Of a stretch of DNA of 8,498 nucleotides, positions 1-6,310 are shown in pieces. The position numbers and the translations under genes are program-made. Position 1 is the first letter of the stretch. The number at the start of each line of letters is the position of its first letter. The notes below the pieces were generated by a model. The model ran no database searches, was not told where the DNA came from, and saw only the letters and a program-made list of their open reading frames with translations. Source of the DNA: Bacteriovoracaceae bacterium (lineage in GTDB: Bacteria; Bdellovibrionota; Bacteriovoracia; Bacteriovoracales; Bacteriovoracaceae); assembly GCA_018060635.1 (NCBI GenBank), contig JAGOVR010000059.1, forward strand, positions 1 to 8,498, written 5' to 3'.

Positions 1-22
1 ACGGATGAACTCATATCAAAAT

Positions 23-1120
23 TTATAGCATAGTTTTTTGATAAATGCTTTCTAACTTTTTGCTCGTGACTTGGAGATGAAACATTTTTGCATATTCCAA
101 GGATTTTTGTTCTATTTTTATTCTAATTGCAGAATTGTGATAAAGTTCATCCATGCGCTCTTGTAAATCCCAACGATTCATCGGATCTACAAAAAGAGAG
201 TGAGACCCTGCGGATTCAGGAAAGCTGGAGTTGTCGGAGACAATAGTGGCCTTACCTGAAGCTTGCGCTTCCACCACAGGAAGCCCCCATCCTTCAAATA
301 AAGAAGGAAGGACGAAAGCAAAAGAGCCTTGATAAAAAAAGGGAAGCTTTTCATTTGTAACATTACTTAAAAAATGAACTTTTTTTTCTATCTTAAGTAA
401 TTGAGCAAGCTTTATGCACTCATGGCGGTAAGCTCCCCCTGCTCCAATTAAAACAAGATCTAAATCCCTCATCGATTGCGATTTAGCATAAGCCTCAATA
501 AGCGTTTTTGCATTTTTCCTTGTATTTAACGTTCCTACTGACAACCAATATGGTTTTTTTATCTGGTAAGAAAGAAGAAGAGAGGTTATCTCTGGTTGTG
601 AATGTTTAATAAAATAAGTTGAATCAATCGGTTGATGATGAATAACAATCTTATCTAAAGGAACTTTCAAAAAATCTATAAGGTCATTTTTTGTTTGCTC
701 ACATAAAGCAATAATTTTATCTGCATATTTACAGGCATATAAAATTTTTTGCTTAAAAATGAAGCGATCAATAAAACTAAACTGCTGTGGATAGCGCATA
801 AAAATAAGATCATGAATGGTTACTATTTTTTTTATAGACAGCTTATGAATTCCAAAAGGAAGTTCATGGCTTAAGCCATGATAGACTTCCACACCACTTT
901 TACGAATATCTTGGGTTTGAAAAAAACTACGCCAAAGGGTACCACTTTTTCCCTTTATGATTTTTGCTGATGGTGAAAAAAGGGATCTTTTAAAAGAAGG
1001 CGTAAAAAGATAAAGGTCATGCGTGGTATATTGCTCTAAGCCTGTGATGAGATTGCGAGCGTAGCTCCCAAGACCACTGGCATTTACAAATGCTCTCTTA
1101 GCCTCAAGTCCTATTTTCAT
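23..1120 (-). CDS. GT4-family glycosyltransferase (glycosyl transferase group 1)
   Basis: Retaining GT-B glycosyltransferase of 365 aa that should transfer a sugar from a nucleotide-sugar donor to a glycan or lipid acceptor at the cytoplasmic face of the membrane. The N-terminal half has the acceptor-side glycine-rich turn (GLGSY, residues 16-20) and HGLSHELPFG (81-90). The C-terminal half has the donor-side SVGTLNTRKN (194-203) and the GT4 EX7E signature EGWGLPVVE (E276 and E284). Its length is normal for the family and there is no signal peptide or membrane span. The ATG at 1120 lies inside the end of the upstream desaturase gene (17-nt overlap) and has no clear Shine-Dalgarno site, only an A-rich leader, so translational coupling is likely. 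Donor and acceptor cannot be read from sequence. The pairing with a desaturase hints at a glycolipid or envelope glycan (inference). Confidence 0.9.
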   Translation of the reverse strand: MKIGLEAKRAFVNASGLGSYARNLITGLEQYTTHDLYLFTPSFKRSLFSPSAKIIKGKSGTLWRSFFQTQDIRKSGVEVYHGLSHELPFGIHKLSIKKIVTIHDLIFMRYPQQFSFIDRFIFKQKILYACKYADKIIALCEQTKNDLIDFLKVPLDKIVIHHQPIDSTYFIKHSQPEITSLLLSYQIKKPYWLSVGTLNTRKNAKTLIEAYAKSQSMRDLDLVLIGAGGAYRHECIKLAQLLKIEKKVHFLSNVTNEKLPFFYQGSFAFVLPSLFEGWGLPVVEAQASGKATIVSDNSSFPESAGSHSLFVDPMNRWDLQERMDELYHNSAIRIKIEQKSLEYAKMFHLQVTSKKLESIYQKTML

Positions 1121-1817
1121 TTATTTTTTTTACAATACCCAAGAAATGAAAAATTTCAATAAAGTAGTAAGTCACATCAAATTCAAACCAACGATGTGAG
1201 AAACAAGGTTTTTGCATATTTTTATGATGATTATTTTGGAAAAGTTCTCCGACTGTCACAAAATCCCAGAAAAGGGTATTTCTAGAATAATCGCCATTAT
1301 CAAAATTTTGATATCCTAGCTTATGCCCAAACCAATTTACAATAAAGCCATGAATAGGCCCCATAATAAAATGAAACGGAAGTAAAAAATAAAAATAAGG
1401 AGATGGAGCAAATTGCACATAGATAAAAATATAAAAAGCTAACCATGCAATTCGCACGTAGCGTGAATCAGCGAAACGATCAAATTTTGAAATTTTCCCT
1501 TCTGCGGCTAATCTTTTACAAACCTCATTATAATAAGCATAGGTTTTTAACATAAATTTAATAGGATTTTTTGCTTGGATGGGTGAATGAGGATCTTGTG
1601 GCCCATCACTATGATAATGATGTTGCATATGCATATAGGCGTAAGCGTCAGGATTAAGATAGGATGCTCCTTGTGCCATCCATGTCAAAAAATGAAAAAA
1701 CTTTTGCCAAAAAGGAGTCAGATCAAACAATTTATGTGAACAATATCTATGCAGATAAAAAGTTTGACAGAAAACGGAAACGTACCAATGAATAGCAAAA
1801 AATAAAATAATTTTCAT
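1104..1817 (-). CDS. Membrane fatty-acid (acyl-CoA type) desaturase
   Basis: Integral-membrane di-iron desaturase of the stearoyl-CoA/DesC class (COG1398-like), expected to insert a cis double bond into a fatty-acyl chain using O2 and electrons from a separate donor. It is 237 aa counted from the ATG at 1817. Histidine box 1 is HRYCSH (23-28) and box 2 is HMQHH (63-67), followed by DPHSP. The extra ligand motif NWFGH ends at H165, and box 3 is QNNHH (194-198). Hydrophobic stretches near 1-20, 38-53, 122-160 and 214-229 fit membrane helices. It is short compared with about 300 aa for many DesC proteins and carries no cytochrome b5 or ferredoxin domain. The frame opens further to a TTG at 1826. 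I prefer the ATG because GGGGG sits just before it, but neither start has an ideal ribosome binding site. It overlaps the downstream glycosyltransferase by 17 nt. Confidence 0.88.
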   Translation of the reverse strand: MKIILFFAIHWYVSVFCQTFYLHRYCSHKLFDLTPFWQKFFHFLTWMAQGASYLNPDAYAYMHMQHHYHSDGPQDPHSPIQAKNPIKFMLKTYAYYNEVCKRLAAEGKISKFDRFADSRYVRIAWLAFYIFIYVQFAPSPYFYFLLPFHFIMGPIHGFIVNWFGHKLGYQNFDNGDYSRNTLFWDFVTVGELFQNNHHKNMQKPCFSHRWFEFDVTYYFIEIFHFLGIVKKINENRT

Positions 1818-1935
1818 AGCCCCCAATTTACCTTGTCTCTAATAACCTTACAAAGAAAAAACGAGGGAAAGATGAAAGTTTTTGATCTCTGTGTTAGGTT
1901 AATGACAATGGTCATATTTTAAGAGGATATATATC
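1818..1935. promoter_or_regulatory. Divergent intergenic region between desaturase and epimerase genes
   Basis: This 118-bp AT-rich gap must hold the promoters for the leftward desaturase-glycosyltransferase pair and for the rightward epimerase gene. A sigma70-like match on the plus strand is TTGATC (1882-1887), a 16-nt spacer, then GACAAT (1904-1909), with 4/6 matches in each box. A perfect 5-bp inverted repeat, ATGAC-AATG-GTCAT (1902-1915), overlaps that -10 box and could be an operator. No convincing minus-strand promoter was found. The epimerase ribosome binding site (AAGAGGA, 1921-1927) lies at the right end. Confidence 0.4.
1921..1927 (+). promoter_or_regulatory. Ribosome binding site of the epimerase-SRPBCC gene
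   Basis: AAGAGGA lies 8 nt before the ATG at 1936 and fixes that start. The following bases include the perfect palindrome GATATATATC (1926-1935), probably a chance result of AT-rich sequence. Confidence 0.6.
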
Positions 1936-3324
1936 ATGAAAGTACTAGTTACGGGAGCCACAGGTTTCGTAGGGAAACGCTTAGTTGCAAAACTTATTGA
2001 AAGGAATCATGAAGTGGTGGTCCTTTCCCGCTGTAAAATTAAAGCGCAAAAAGCTTTGGCATTGCCTTGTCATTTTTACTCGTGGAATCCTGAAACAGAA
2101 CTTCCACCCACTGAAGCCATAACTCACGTACAAGCTGTTATTAATCTTATGGGTGAAAATATTGCGGTAAGACGTTGGAGTACAAAACAGAAAGAAAAAA
2201 TTTTAAACTCGCGAACAATTGCAACTCATAATTTAATTCAAGCTTTAGAGAAAAATCTCACTCATCCTCTCGATGTCTTTATCTCTTCTTCTGCGGTTGG
2301 CATTTATCCTGTGAATGAGACTCTGACTATCACAGAACAAACTCCTTCTGCTCAAGGTTTTTTGGCCGATGTTTGTAAAGCATGGGAAAAATCCGCACAG
2401 CAAATAACACAAACACAGCGTAAAGTCATTATTCGTACAGGTGTCGTCATGGGTCACGAAGCTGGGGCCTTAGCAAAACTTCTGCCTCTCTTTCGTCTAG
2501 GATTGGGAGGTCCTATTGGTGCAGGAAAACAATATATGAGCTGGATTCATGTGGATGATCTAGTCTCCATCTATATTGAAGCTCTGGAAAACAAAACGTA
2601 CCAAGGTGTTTATAATGGTGTTGCTCCTTATCCTGTTACCAATAAAGAATGGAGTAAAACTTTAGGAGATGCTCTGCACGTCCCTGCTCTTTTTCCTGTC
2701 CCTCCTTTTATGCTTAAGCTTATTTTTGGAGAGATGAGTACAGTTATTTTAGATGGTCAAAAAGTTGTCCCTGAAAATCTACTAAAACAAAACTTTAAAT
2801 TTGAGTATCCTTATATTAAAAATGCTTTTGCCAATATTTGCCCTTTAGAAAAAACATCAGGTGTAAGTAAGGAGAAGCCTTGCCACATCTTTCGTTGTCA
2901 TCAGTGGGTTCCCACTCCTTTAGATCAGACCTTTACCTTCTTTAGTGACCCGAAAAATTTAGAAAAGATCACGCCTCCTTGGCTTAATTTTCATATCACC
3001 AAAGAGCCCTCTTCATTACAAACAGGAAGCCTGATTGAATACCAACTAAAAATTCATGGAGTAAATATTAAGTGGCAAACACTGATTGAAGATTTTAAAC
3101 TAAATTCTCACTTCAAAGATATTCAAACAAAGGGTCCCTACTCTATTTGGAACCATACCCATCGTTTTATCTCTTGCGCAGGAGGAACACTCATTCAAGA
3201 TGAAGTGCATTTCCGCCTGCCTTTCGGTATCTTAGGCTCTCTTTTCATTCCTTTTATTTGCAAAGATATTACAAAAATATTTTCCTATCGCAAAAAAGTA
3301 ATAACAGAAATACTTAAAGAGTAA
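1936..3324 (+). CDS. TIGR01777-family NAD(P)-dependent epimerase fused to a C-terminal SRPBCC domain
   Basis: Atypical extended SDR (YfcH/SulA-like, SDR39U) of 462 aa. Residues 1-~245 form a Rossmann domain with the nucleotide-binding loop GATGFVG (7-13), the family motif SSSAVGIYP (117-125), and WIHVDDLV (203-210). Residues ~248-298 match the DUF1731 tail (PVPPFMLKLIFGEMS onward). Residues ~316-460 form a second domain resembling SRPBCC/START-like proteins (FRCHQWVPTPLDQTFTFFSD, 319-338), a fold that binds hydrophobic ligands. The canonical SDR YxxxK pair is not evident, which is usual in this family. The substrate is unknown. The fusion suggests that the SRPBCC half presents a hydrophobic molecule to the enzyme half (inference). 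The start is supported by AAGAGGA 8 nt upstream. The 3' end overlaps the convergent YceI gene by 11 bp. Confidence 0.88.
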   Translation: MKVLVTGATGFVGKRLVAKLIERNHEVVVLSRCKIKAQKALALPCHFYSWNPETELPPTEAITHVQAVINLMGENIAVRRWSTKQKEKILNSRTIATHNLIQALEKNLTHPLDVFISSSAVGIYPVNETLTITEQTPSAQGFLADVCKAWEKSAQQITQTQRKVIIRTGVVMGHEAGALAKLLPLFRLGLGGPIGAGKQYMSWIHVDDLVSIYIEALENKTYQGVYNGVAPYPVTNKEWSKTLGDALHVPALFPVPPFMLKLIFGEMSTVILDGQKVVPENLLKQNFKFEYPYIKNAFANICPLEKTSGVSKEKPCHIFRCHQWVPTPLDQTFTFFSDPKNLEKITPPWLNFHITKEPSSLQTGSLIEYQLKIHGVNIKWQTLIEDFKLNSHFKDIQTKGPYSIWNHTHRFISCAGGTLIQDEVHFRLPFGILGSLFIPFICKDITKIFSYRKKVITEILKE

Positions 3325-3877
3325 CTTGGAATTCGATATCGACTTGGTTATTAACTCTTGCAATTAAAATAGAAGGATCAGGAATTTCAAGTTCTTTGAG
3401 TCCTATGCGACTGCTTCCTGAAACGTGCAAACCTTTTTCGTCTTGAGTCACTTTTATTTTTAAAAGAATATCATAAGATTTTCCGCGAATACTTATCTTA
3501 GCTGGAACCTCTTTCTCTTCACCCAAAAGGATTTCGGAGAAGCTTACTTGTAATTGATTATAGGTCCCTTCTTGCAAACAATAATCCCACATTTTTTTAT
3601 TACGTCCTTTTACATCTGTATCTAAATCCTTAATCTGCAATGACACTTTTCCTTCTTTAACATTACTATTTAAAAGATCATAAGAAATTTCAAACTTTTT
3701 AGCATAGCCTGTAAAATGGCTGGTTACTAATCCCATCTTGGTACTTTTCATTTGAAAACGAATATAATCTGTGGCTTCTTTTGCCTGCTTATAATCCTGA
3801 AATTCAAATTTTTTATTTTGCTCTGCCCATAAACTCGTCATCATTAAACATAAAAAAATGGTAATTACTAATTTCAT
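3314..3877 (-). CDS. YceI-family periplasmic lipid-binding protein
   Basis: Exported protein of 187 aa. The first 18 residues form a Sec signal peptide: K2, then a hydrophobic core, ending in SLWA with likely cleavage before E19. There is no lipobox, so a soluble periplasmic protein is expected. The mature part matches the YceI lipocalin-like barrel: FQMKSTKMGLVTSHFTGYAK (41-60), LDTDVKGRNKKM (85-96), IRGKSYDI (130-137), and the terminal LEIPDPSILIARVNNQVDIE (163-182). Characterised YceI proteins hold a long isoprenoid or quinone-like lipid inside the barrel. The gene is last in the operon, 14 nt after the flavoprotein gene, with a strong AAAGGAG 5 nt before its ATG. Here it may carry the operon's polyketide lipid (inference). 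Its end overlaps the convergent epimerase gene by 11 bp. Confidence 0.87.
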   Translation of the reverse strand: MKLVITIFLCLMMTSLWAEQNKKFEFQDYKQAKEATDYIRFQMKSTKMGLVTSHFTGYAKKFEISYDLLNSNVKEGKVSLQIKDLDTDVKGRNKKMWDYCLQEGTYNQLQVSFSEILLGEEKEVPAKISIRGKSYDILLKIKVTQDEKGLHVSGSSRIGLKELEIPDPSILIARVNNQVDIEFQVTL

Positions 3878-3882
3878 AGAAG

Positions 3883-3889
3883 CTCCTTT
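3883..3889 (-). promoter_or_regulatory. Ribosome binding site of the YceI gene
   Basis: On the minus strand AAAGGAG lies 5 nt before the ATG at 3877. It is the strongest Shine-Dalgarno match in the window and sits in the 14-nt gap after the flavoprotein stop codon, consistent with independent strong initiation inside the operon. Confidence 0.75.
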
Positions 3890-3891
3890 AG

Positions 3892-5079
3892 CTATATTAA
3901 AAAAAGTTTCACAAGACCCATCACAGGACTCTCAATATTCCCAATAACTCTTACAAAAAGATCTTTTTTGGATTGCTTCTTATTTAAAAAATAAGCGATA
4001 AGATTCATAGCTTTTGGTTTTTTAAGTAACCATCCAAAAAAAAGATTAAGTCGTCTTTTAGCTCTTAATTTTTTATTTTGCTCTTTCCTGTAGTTTTTAA
4101 AAGATTGTTCTTTGTTAAAAGCAAAAGCTTCTACTGTTTTTTCTAAGGAAGTACTTAAAATACTTGCGCTCAAAAGAGCGTTATAAATTCCTTCCCCTGT
4201 GAGGGGATCCACAAAACCTGCCGCATCTCCAACCAAAGCATAATCTTTTCCTGCTATGCTTTTCACTTGATGTGTAAGTGGATAAACAATCTGCACCGAC
4301 AAGTCTGCTGTCAAGAAAGGAATGAGAAAAGACAACTTAGCTGATTTTTGTAAATAAGATTTTATAAGCTCAGGAAAATCTCGACACTCTTTTATTTTAA
4401 CGGCATCTAAAACTAACGTGAGATTCATTTCGTGAGATCCTGTAGGATTTAAACCTATATAACTGCCATCTTCAAAGAGATGCATTTCACCCCACCGTTC
4501 TAATTCTTGCTCCATGGGAATAAGAGTGTGTAAGGCAACCCTCTTTATTTTTTTTACTTTTTTACTCAGATTAAAAGATCTGGCTACTATTGAATGACGA
4601 CCATCGGCCCCAATCAGGTAACGACTATAATACTTCTCTTGTGCCAAAGCTTGTGAAGATGAAAGACAAAATCCCCGAGTATCTCTTTCTATTTTGGTAA
4701 GAGGATAATTCCAGCAAATATCTACTCCACTTGCCACGACTTTATGCCAAAGACGAGTTTCAAATATTTTACGATCTAACGAAACACCTTGACTACTATG
4801 AGGAAACGATGTTTCTAAAATCTGACCATCAGGGGAAACGATCTTCATTCCTTTTAAAGGTAAAAAATTTTCCAATAACTCATCTAACTCCAGTTTTTTT
4901 AAAAGCTCAACACCTGCAGGGCAAAGATACTCACCGCAAGACTTCCGATTTATTTCTTTTTTTGCCTCTATGATAATCACTTTATGACCTTGTTTTTTTA
5001 AATAATAAGCACTCAAAAGGCCTGCAGGTCCTGCTCCAATGATCGCAAAATCATAAAATTTTTCTTGTTGCGATGACAT
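3892..5079 (-). CDS. Geranylgeranyl-reductase-like FAD-dependent oxidoreductase
   Basis: Flavoprotein of 395 aa in the group containing geranylgeranyl reductases and PHBH-like hydroxylases. It has an N-terminal dinucleotide-binding loop IIGAGPAG (13-20) followed by an acidic residue at the end of strand 2 (E38). The family motif CGEYLCPAG is at 48-56. GADGRHS (157-163) is the DG motif, and VGDAAGFVDPLTGEG (283-297) binds the FAD phosphates. The C-terminus (about 335-395) is rich in Lys with hydrophobic patches, suggesting membrane association. The gene starts 3 nt after the type III polyketide synthase stop, and its GGAG ribosome binding site lies inside the last codons of that gene. Flavoproteins of this group often neighbour bacterial type III synthases, where they are thought to oxidise or reduce the polyketide. 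The reaction here, hydroxylation or double-bond reduction, cannot be decided. Cofactor binding is well supported; the substrate is inferred. Confidence 0.85.
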   Translation of the reverse strand: MSSQQEKFYDFAIIGAGPAGLLSAYYLKKQGHKVIIIEAKKEINRKSCGEYLCPAGVELLKKLELDELLENFLPLKGMKIVSPDGQILETSFPHSSQGVSLDRKIFETRLWHKVVASGVDICWNYPLTKIERDTRGFCLSSSQALAQEKYYSRYLIGADGRHSIVARSFNLSKKVKKIKRVALHTLIPMEQELERWGEMHLFEDGSYIGLNPTGSHEMNLTLVLDAVKIKECRDFPELIKSYLQKSAKLSFLIPFLTADLSVQIVYPLTHQVKSIAGKDYALVGDAAGFVDPLTGEGIYNALLSASILSTSLEKTVEAFAFNKEQSFKNYRKEQNKKLRAKRRLNLFFGWLLKKPKAMNLIAYFLNKKQSKKDLFVRVIGNIESPVMGLVKLFLI

Positions 5080-5082
5080 AAC

Positions 5083-6135
5083 TTAACTCCATTTTATAAG
5101 TAAACTTTGTGCACAAAAGCCTGGCCCAAAAGCTAAAACATATCCTCTCTGCCCTTTGGCATAATTTTTATCCATAGCTTCTTTAACAATGTAAAGAACC
5201 GTAGCAGAGGACATATTTCCATGTTCTGCTAATATTTTTTTAGAAATATCTACATTTTTCCCAATTGGATGCAATAACTTCTCGACAGCGGCTAGAATCT
5301 TCTTCCCTCCTGGATGAAACAGATAATGATCTATTGATTTAAAGTCTAATGCATTCTTTTGTAAGAAAGGAGCTAGAATATTTTCAAAATGTCTGTTGAT
5401 TTCTGTAGGAACATCTTTATCTAAGACAATTTTTAACCCGCTATTTTGCAACTGATAACCCATCAAATGCGAAGACTTAGGAAAATGATAAGAAGCACAA
5501 TCCTCAATGACTAATCCGTCAGTATCATTACCATCTAATAAGGCACAAGCCGCACCATCAGCAAAGATAGCGGTACTAACTAAGTTTTCAGCTGAAAAAT
5601 CTTTTTTCTGAAAAGTTAAACTTGGGGCCTCTAGACAGACAACTGCTACTTTAAGTTTTGGATTATTTTTCATAAAATGATGAGCATACATAAGACCTGA
5701 GGTTCCTCCAGCACATCCCATTTCAGTTACAGGTAAACGTAAAATATCATGTCTAAGATCCAAATTATCAACCATATAACTATCCACTGAAGGAATCATA
5801 AAACCTGTACAGCTGGTAGTAATAAGAATATCTAAATCGCAAGGATTCCAACCTGCCTCGTTTAAAGCTTTTTTTAAAACTTTTTCTCCCATCTCTTTCA
5901 TGGCAATAATATAAAGATCATTTTTTTCTGCAAAACTTAAATTGGAAAAAACAACATCTAGGGACACGACGCTCGAACGACTTTTAATCTCCGTACTCTT
6001 AAATAAACGTAAAACTTTTTGCTGTAAACTTTGCTCCATGATGGGAAGCCAAGATTTTTCAATATGATTTATAATTTCTTCTGTAGTATATGTGTGTGCT
6101 GGAATGTGAGTGCTGATGTGTCGAAGGCAAGTCAT
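5083..6135 (-). CDS. Type III polyketide synthase (chalcone/stilbene synthase family)
   Basis: Homodimeric thiolase-fold condensing enzyme of 350 aa, close to the usual length. It would extend an acyl-CoA starter with malonyl units and cyclise the chain without an acyl carrier protein. The catalytic triad is intact: Cys141 in EMGCAGGTSG (138-147), His274 in FHPGG (273-277), and Asn307 in HGNMSS (305-310). The C-terminal FGPGF loop (336-340) is the chalcone-synthase GFGPG signature with Ala in place of the first Gly. AIFADGAA (189-196) is also typical. Bacterial relatives make alkylpyrones, alkylresorcinols or tetrahydroxynaphthalene; a lipid product is favoured here because a flavoprotein and a YceI lipid carrier follow (inference). 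The ATG at 6135 has AAAGGGA 5 nt upstream. It is the first gene of the operon, divergent from a LuxR-type regulator. No methyltransferase lies in the operon, although some related clusters have one. Confidence 0.93.
   Translation of the reverse strand: MTCLRHISTHIPAHTYTTEEIINHIEKSWLPIMEQSLQQKVLRLFKSTEIKSRSSVVSLDVVFSNLSFAEKNDLYIIAMKEMGEKVLKKALNEAGWNPCDLDILITTSCTGFMIPSVDSYMVDNLDLRHDILRLPVTEMGCAGGTSGLMYAHHFMKNNPKLKVAVVCLEAPSLTFQKKDFSAENLVSTAIFADGAACALLDGNDTDGLVIEDCASYHFPKSSHLMGYQLQNSGLKIVLDKDVPTEINRHFENILAPFLQKNALDFKSIDHYLFHPGGKKILAAVEKLLHPIGKNVDISKKILAEHGNMSSATVLYIVKEAMDKNYAKGQRGYVLAFGPGFCAQSLLIKWS
5087..5090 (-). promoter_or_regulatory. Flavoprotein ribosome binding site inside the polyketide synthase stop region
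   Basis: On the minus strand GGAG spans the last two sense codons of the polyketide synthase gene (Trp-Ser), just before its TAA, and lies 7 nt before the flavoprotein ATG at 5079. The arrangement implies tightly coupled translation of the two enzymes. Confidence 0.65.
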
Positions 6136-6310
6136 TTTTATCCCTTTGTTTTTATTTTTCTATTGCTACTTAAGTCGCTCTTCTATTTTGCATAGAAAAG
6201 GCAGTAAAAAGATATAGGATAAATGTCCTACTTTACATAAGAGTATGTATTTTCGTATACTTACAAATATTTCATGCCCCTTTTACCCTATTGATGCAAA
6301 GGCTTTTGCC
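6136..6310. promoter_or_regulatory. Divergent promoter/operator region of the polyketide operon and LuxR-type regulator
   Basis: Control region between the leftward polyketide synthase gene and the rightward regulator. It holds three inverted repeats. The first is GC-n-ACTTAAGT-n-GC (6165-6178). The second has 9-bp arms with one mismatch around a 5-nt centre (6178-6200; core TTCTAT-tttgc-ATAGAA). The third is TAGGA-TAAATG-TCCTA (6215-6230). A weak plus-strand sigma70-like match is TTGCAT (6188-6193), 17 nt, GATATA (6211-6216). For the minus strand only the AAAGGGA ribosome binding site (6141-6147) is clear. If the regulator starts at 6311, positions 6231-6310 are its leader. The repeats are seen directly; their role as operators is inferred. 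Confidence 0.45.

Noticed and set aside
1..14. Minus-strand ATG at 14 (reads M-S-S-S), 8 nt after the glycosyltransferase stop, as a possible next operon gene.
   Set aside because: Only four full codons are in view and no Shine-Dalgarno site precedes it; it cannot be supported.
2245..2457. 70-codon open frame on the minus strand.
   Set aside because: It lies wholly inside the well-supported epimerase gene and shows no family motif; a shadow frame.
3333..3342. Ten-base palindrome TCGATATCGA just after the epimerase stop, considered as a terminator or site.
   Set aside because: It codes for the last residues of the YceI protein, has no T-run, and a single short palindrome is expected by chance.
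4167..4206. Two small hairpins, CGCTC-AAAA-GAGCG and CCCCT-GTG-AGGGG, looked at as a terminator or regulatory structure.
   Set aside because: They fall within the conserved DPLTGEG-containing part of the flavoprotein gene and lack a T-run; the bases are explained by coding.
4731..4973. 80-codon open frame on the plus strand.
   Set aside because: It lies inside the flavoprotein gene, antisense to its conserved N-terminal motif region, with no recognisable protein features.
5083..6135. Condensing enzyme as a FabH-type 3-oxoacyl-ACP synthase III.
   Set aside because: FabH shares the Cys-His-Asn triad, but the HPGG, HGNMSS and FGPGF motifs and the 350-aa length are those of type III polyketide synthases.
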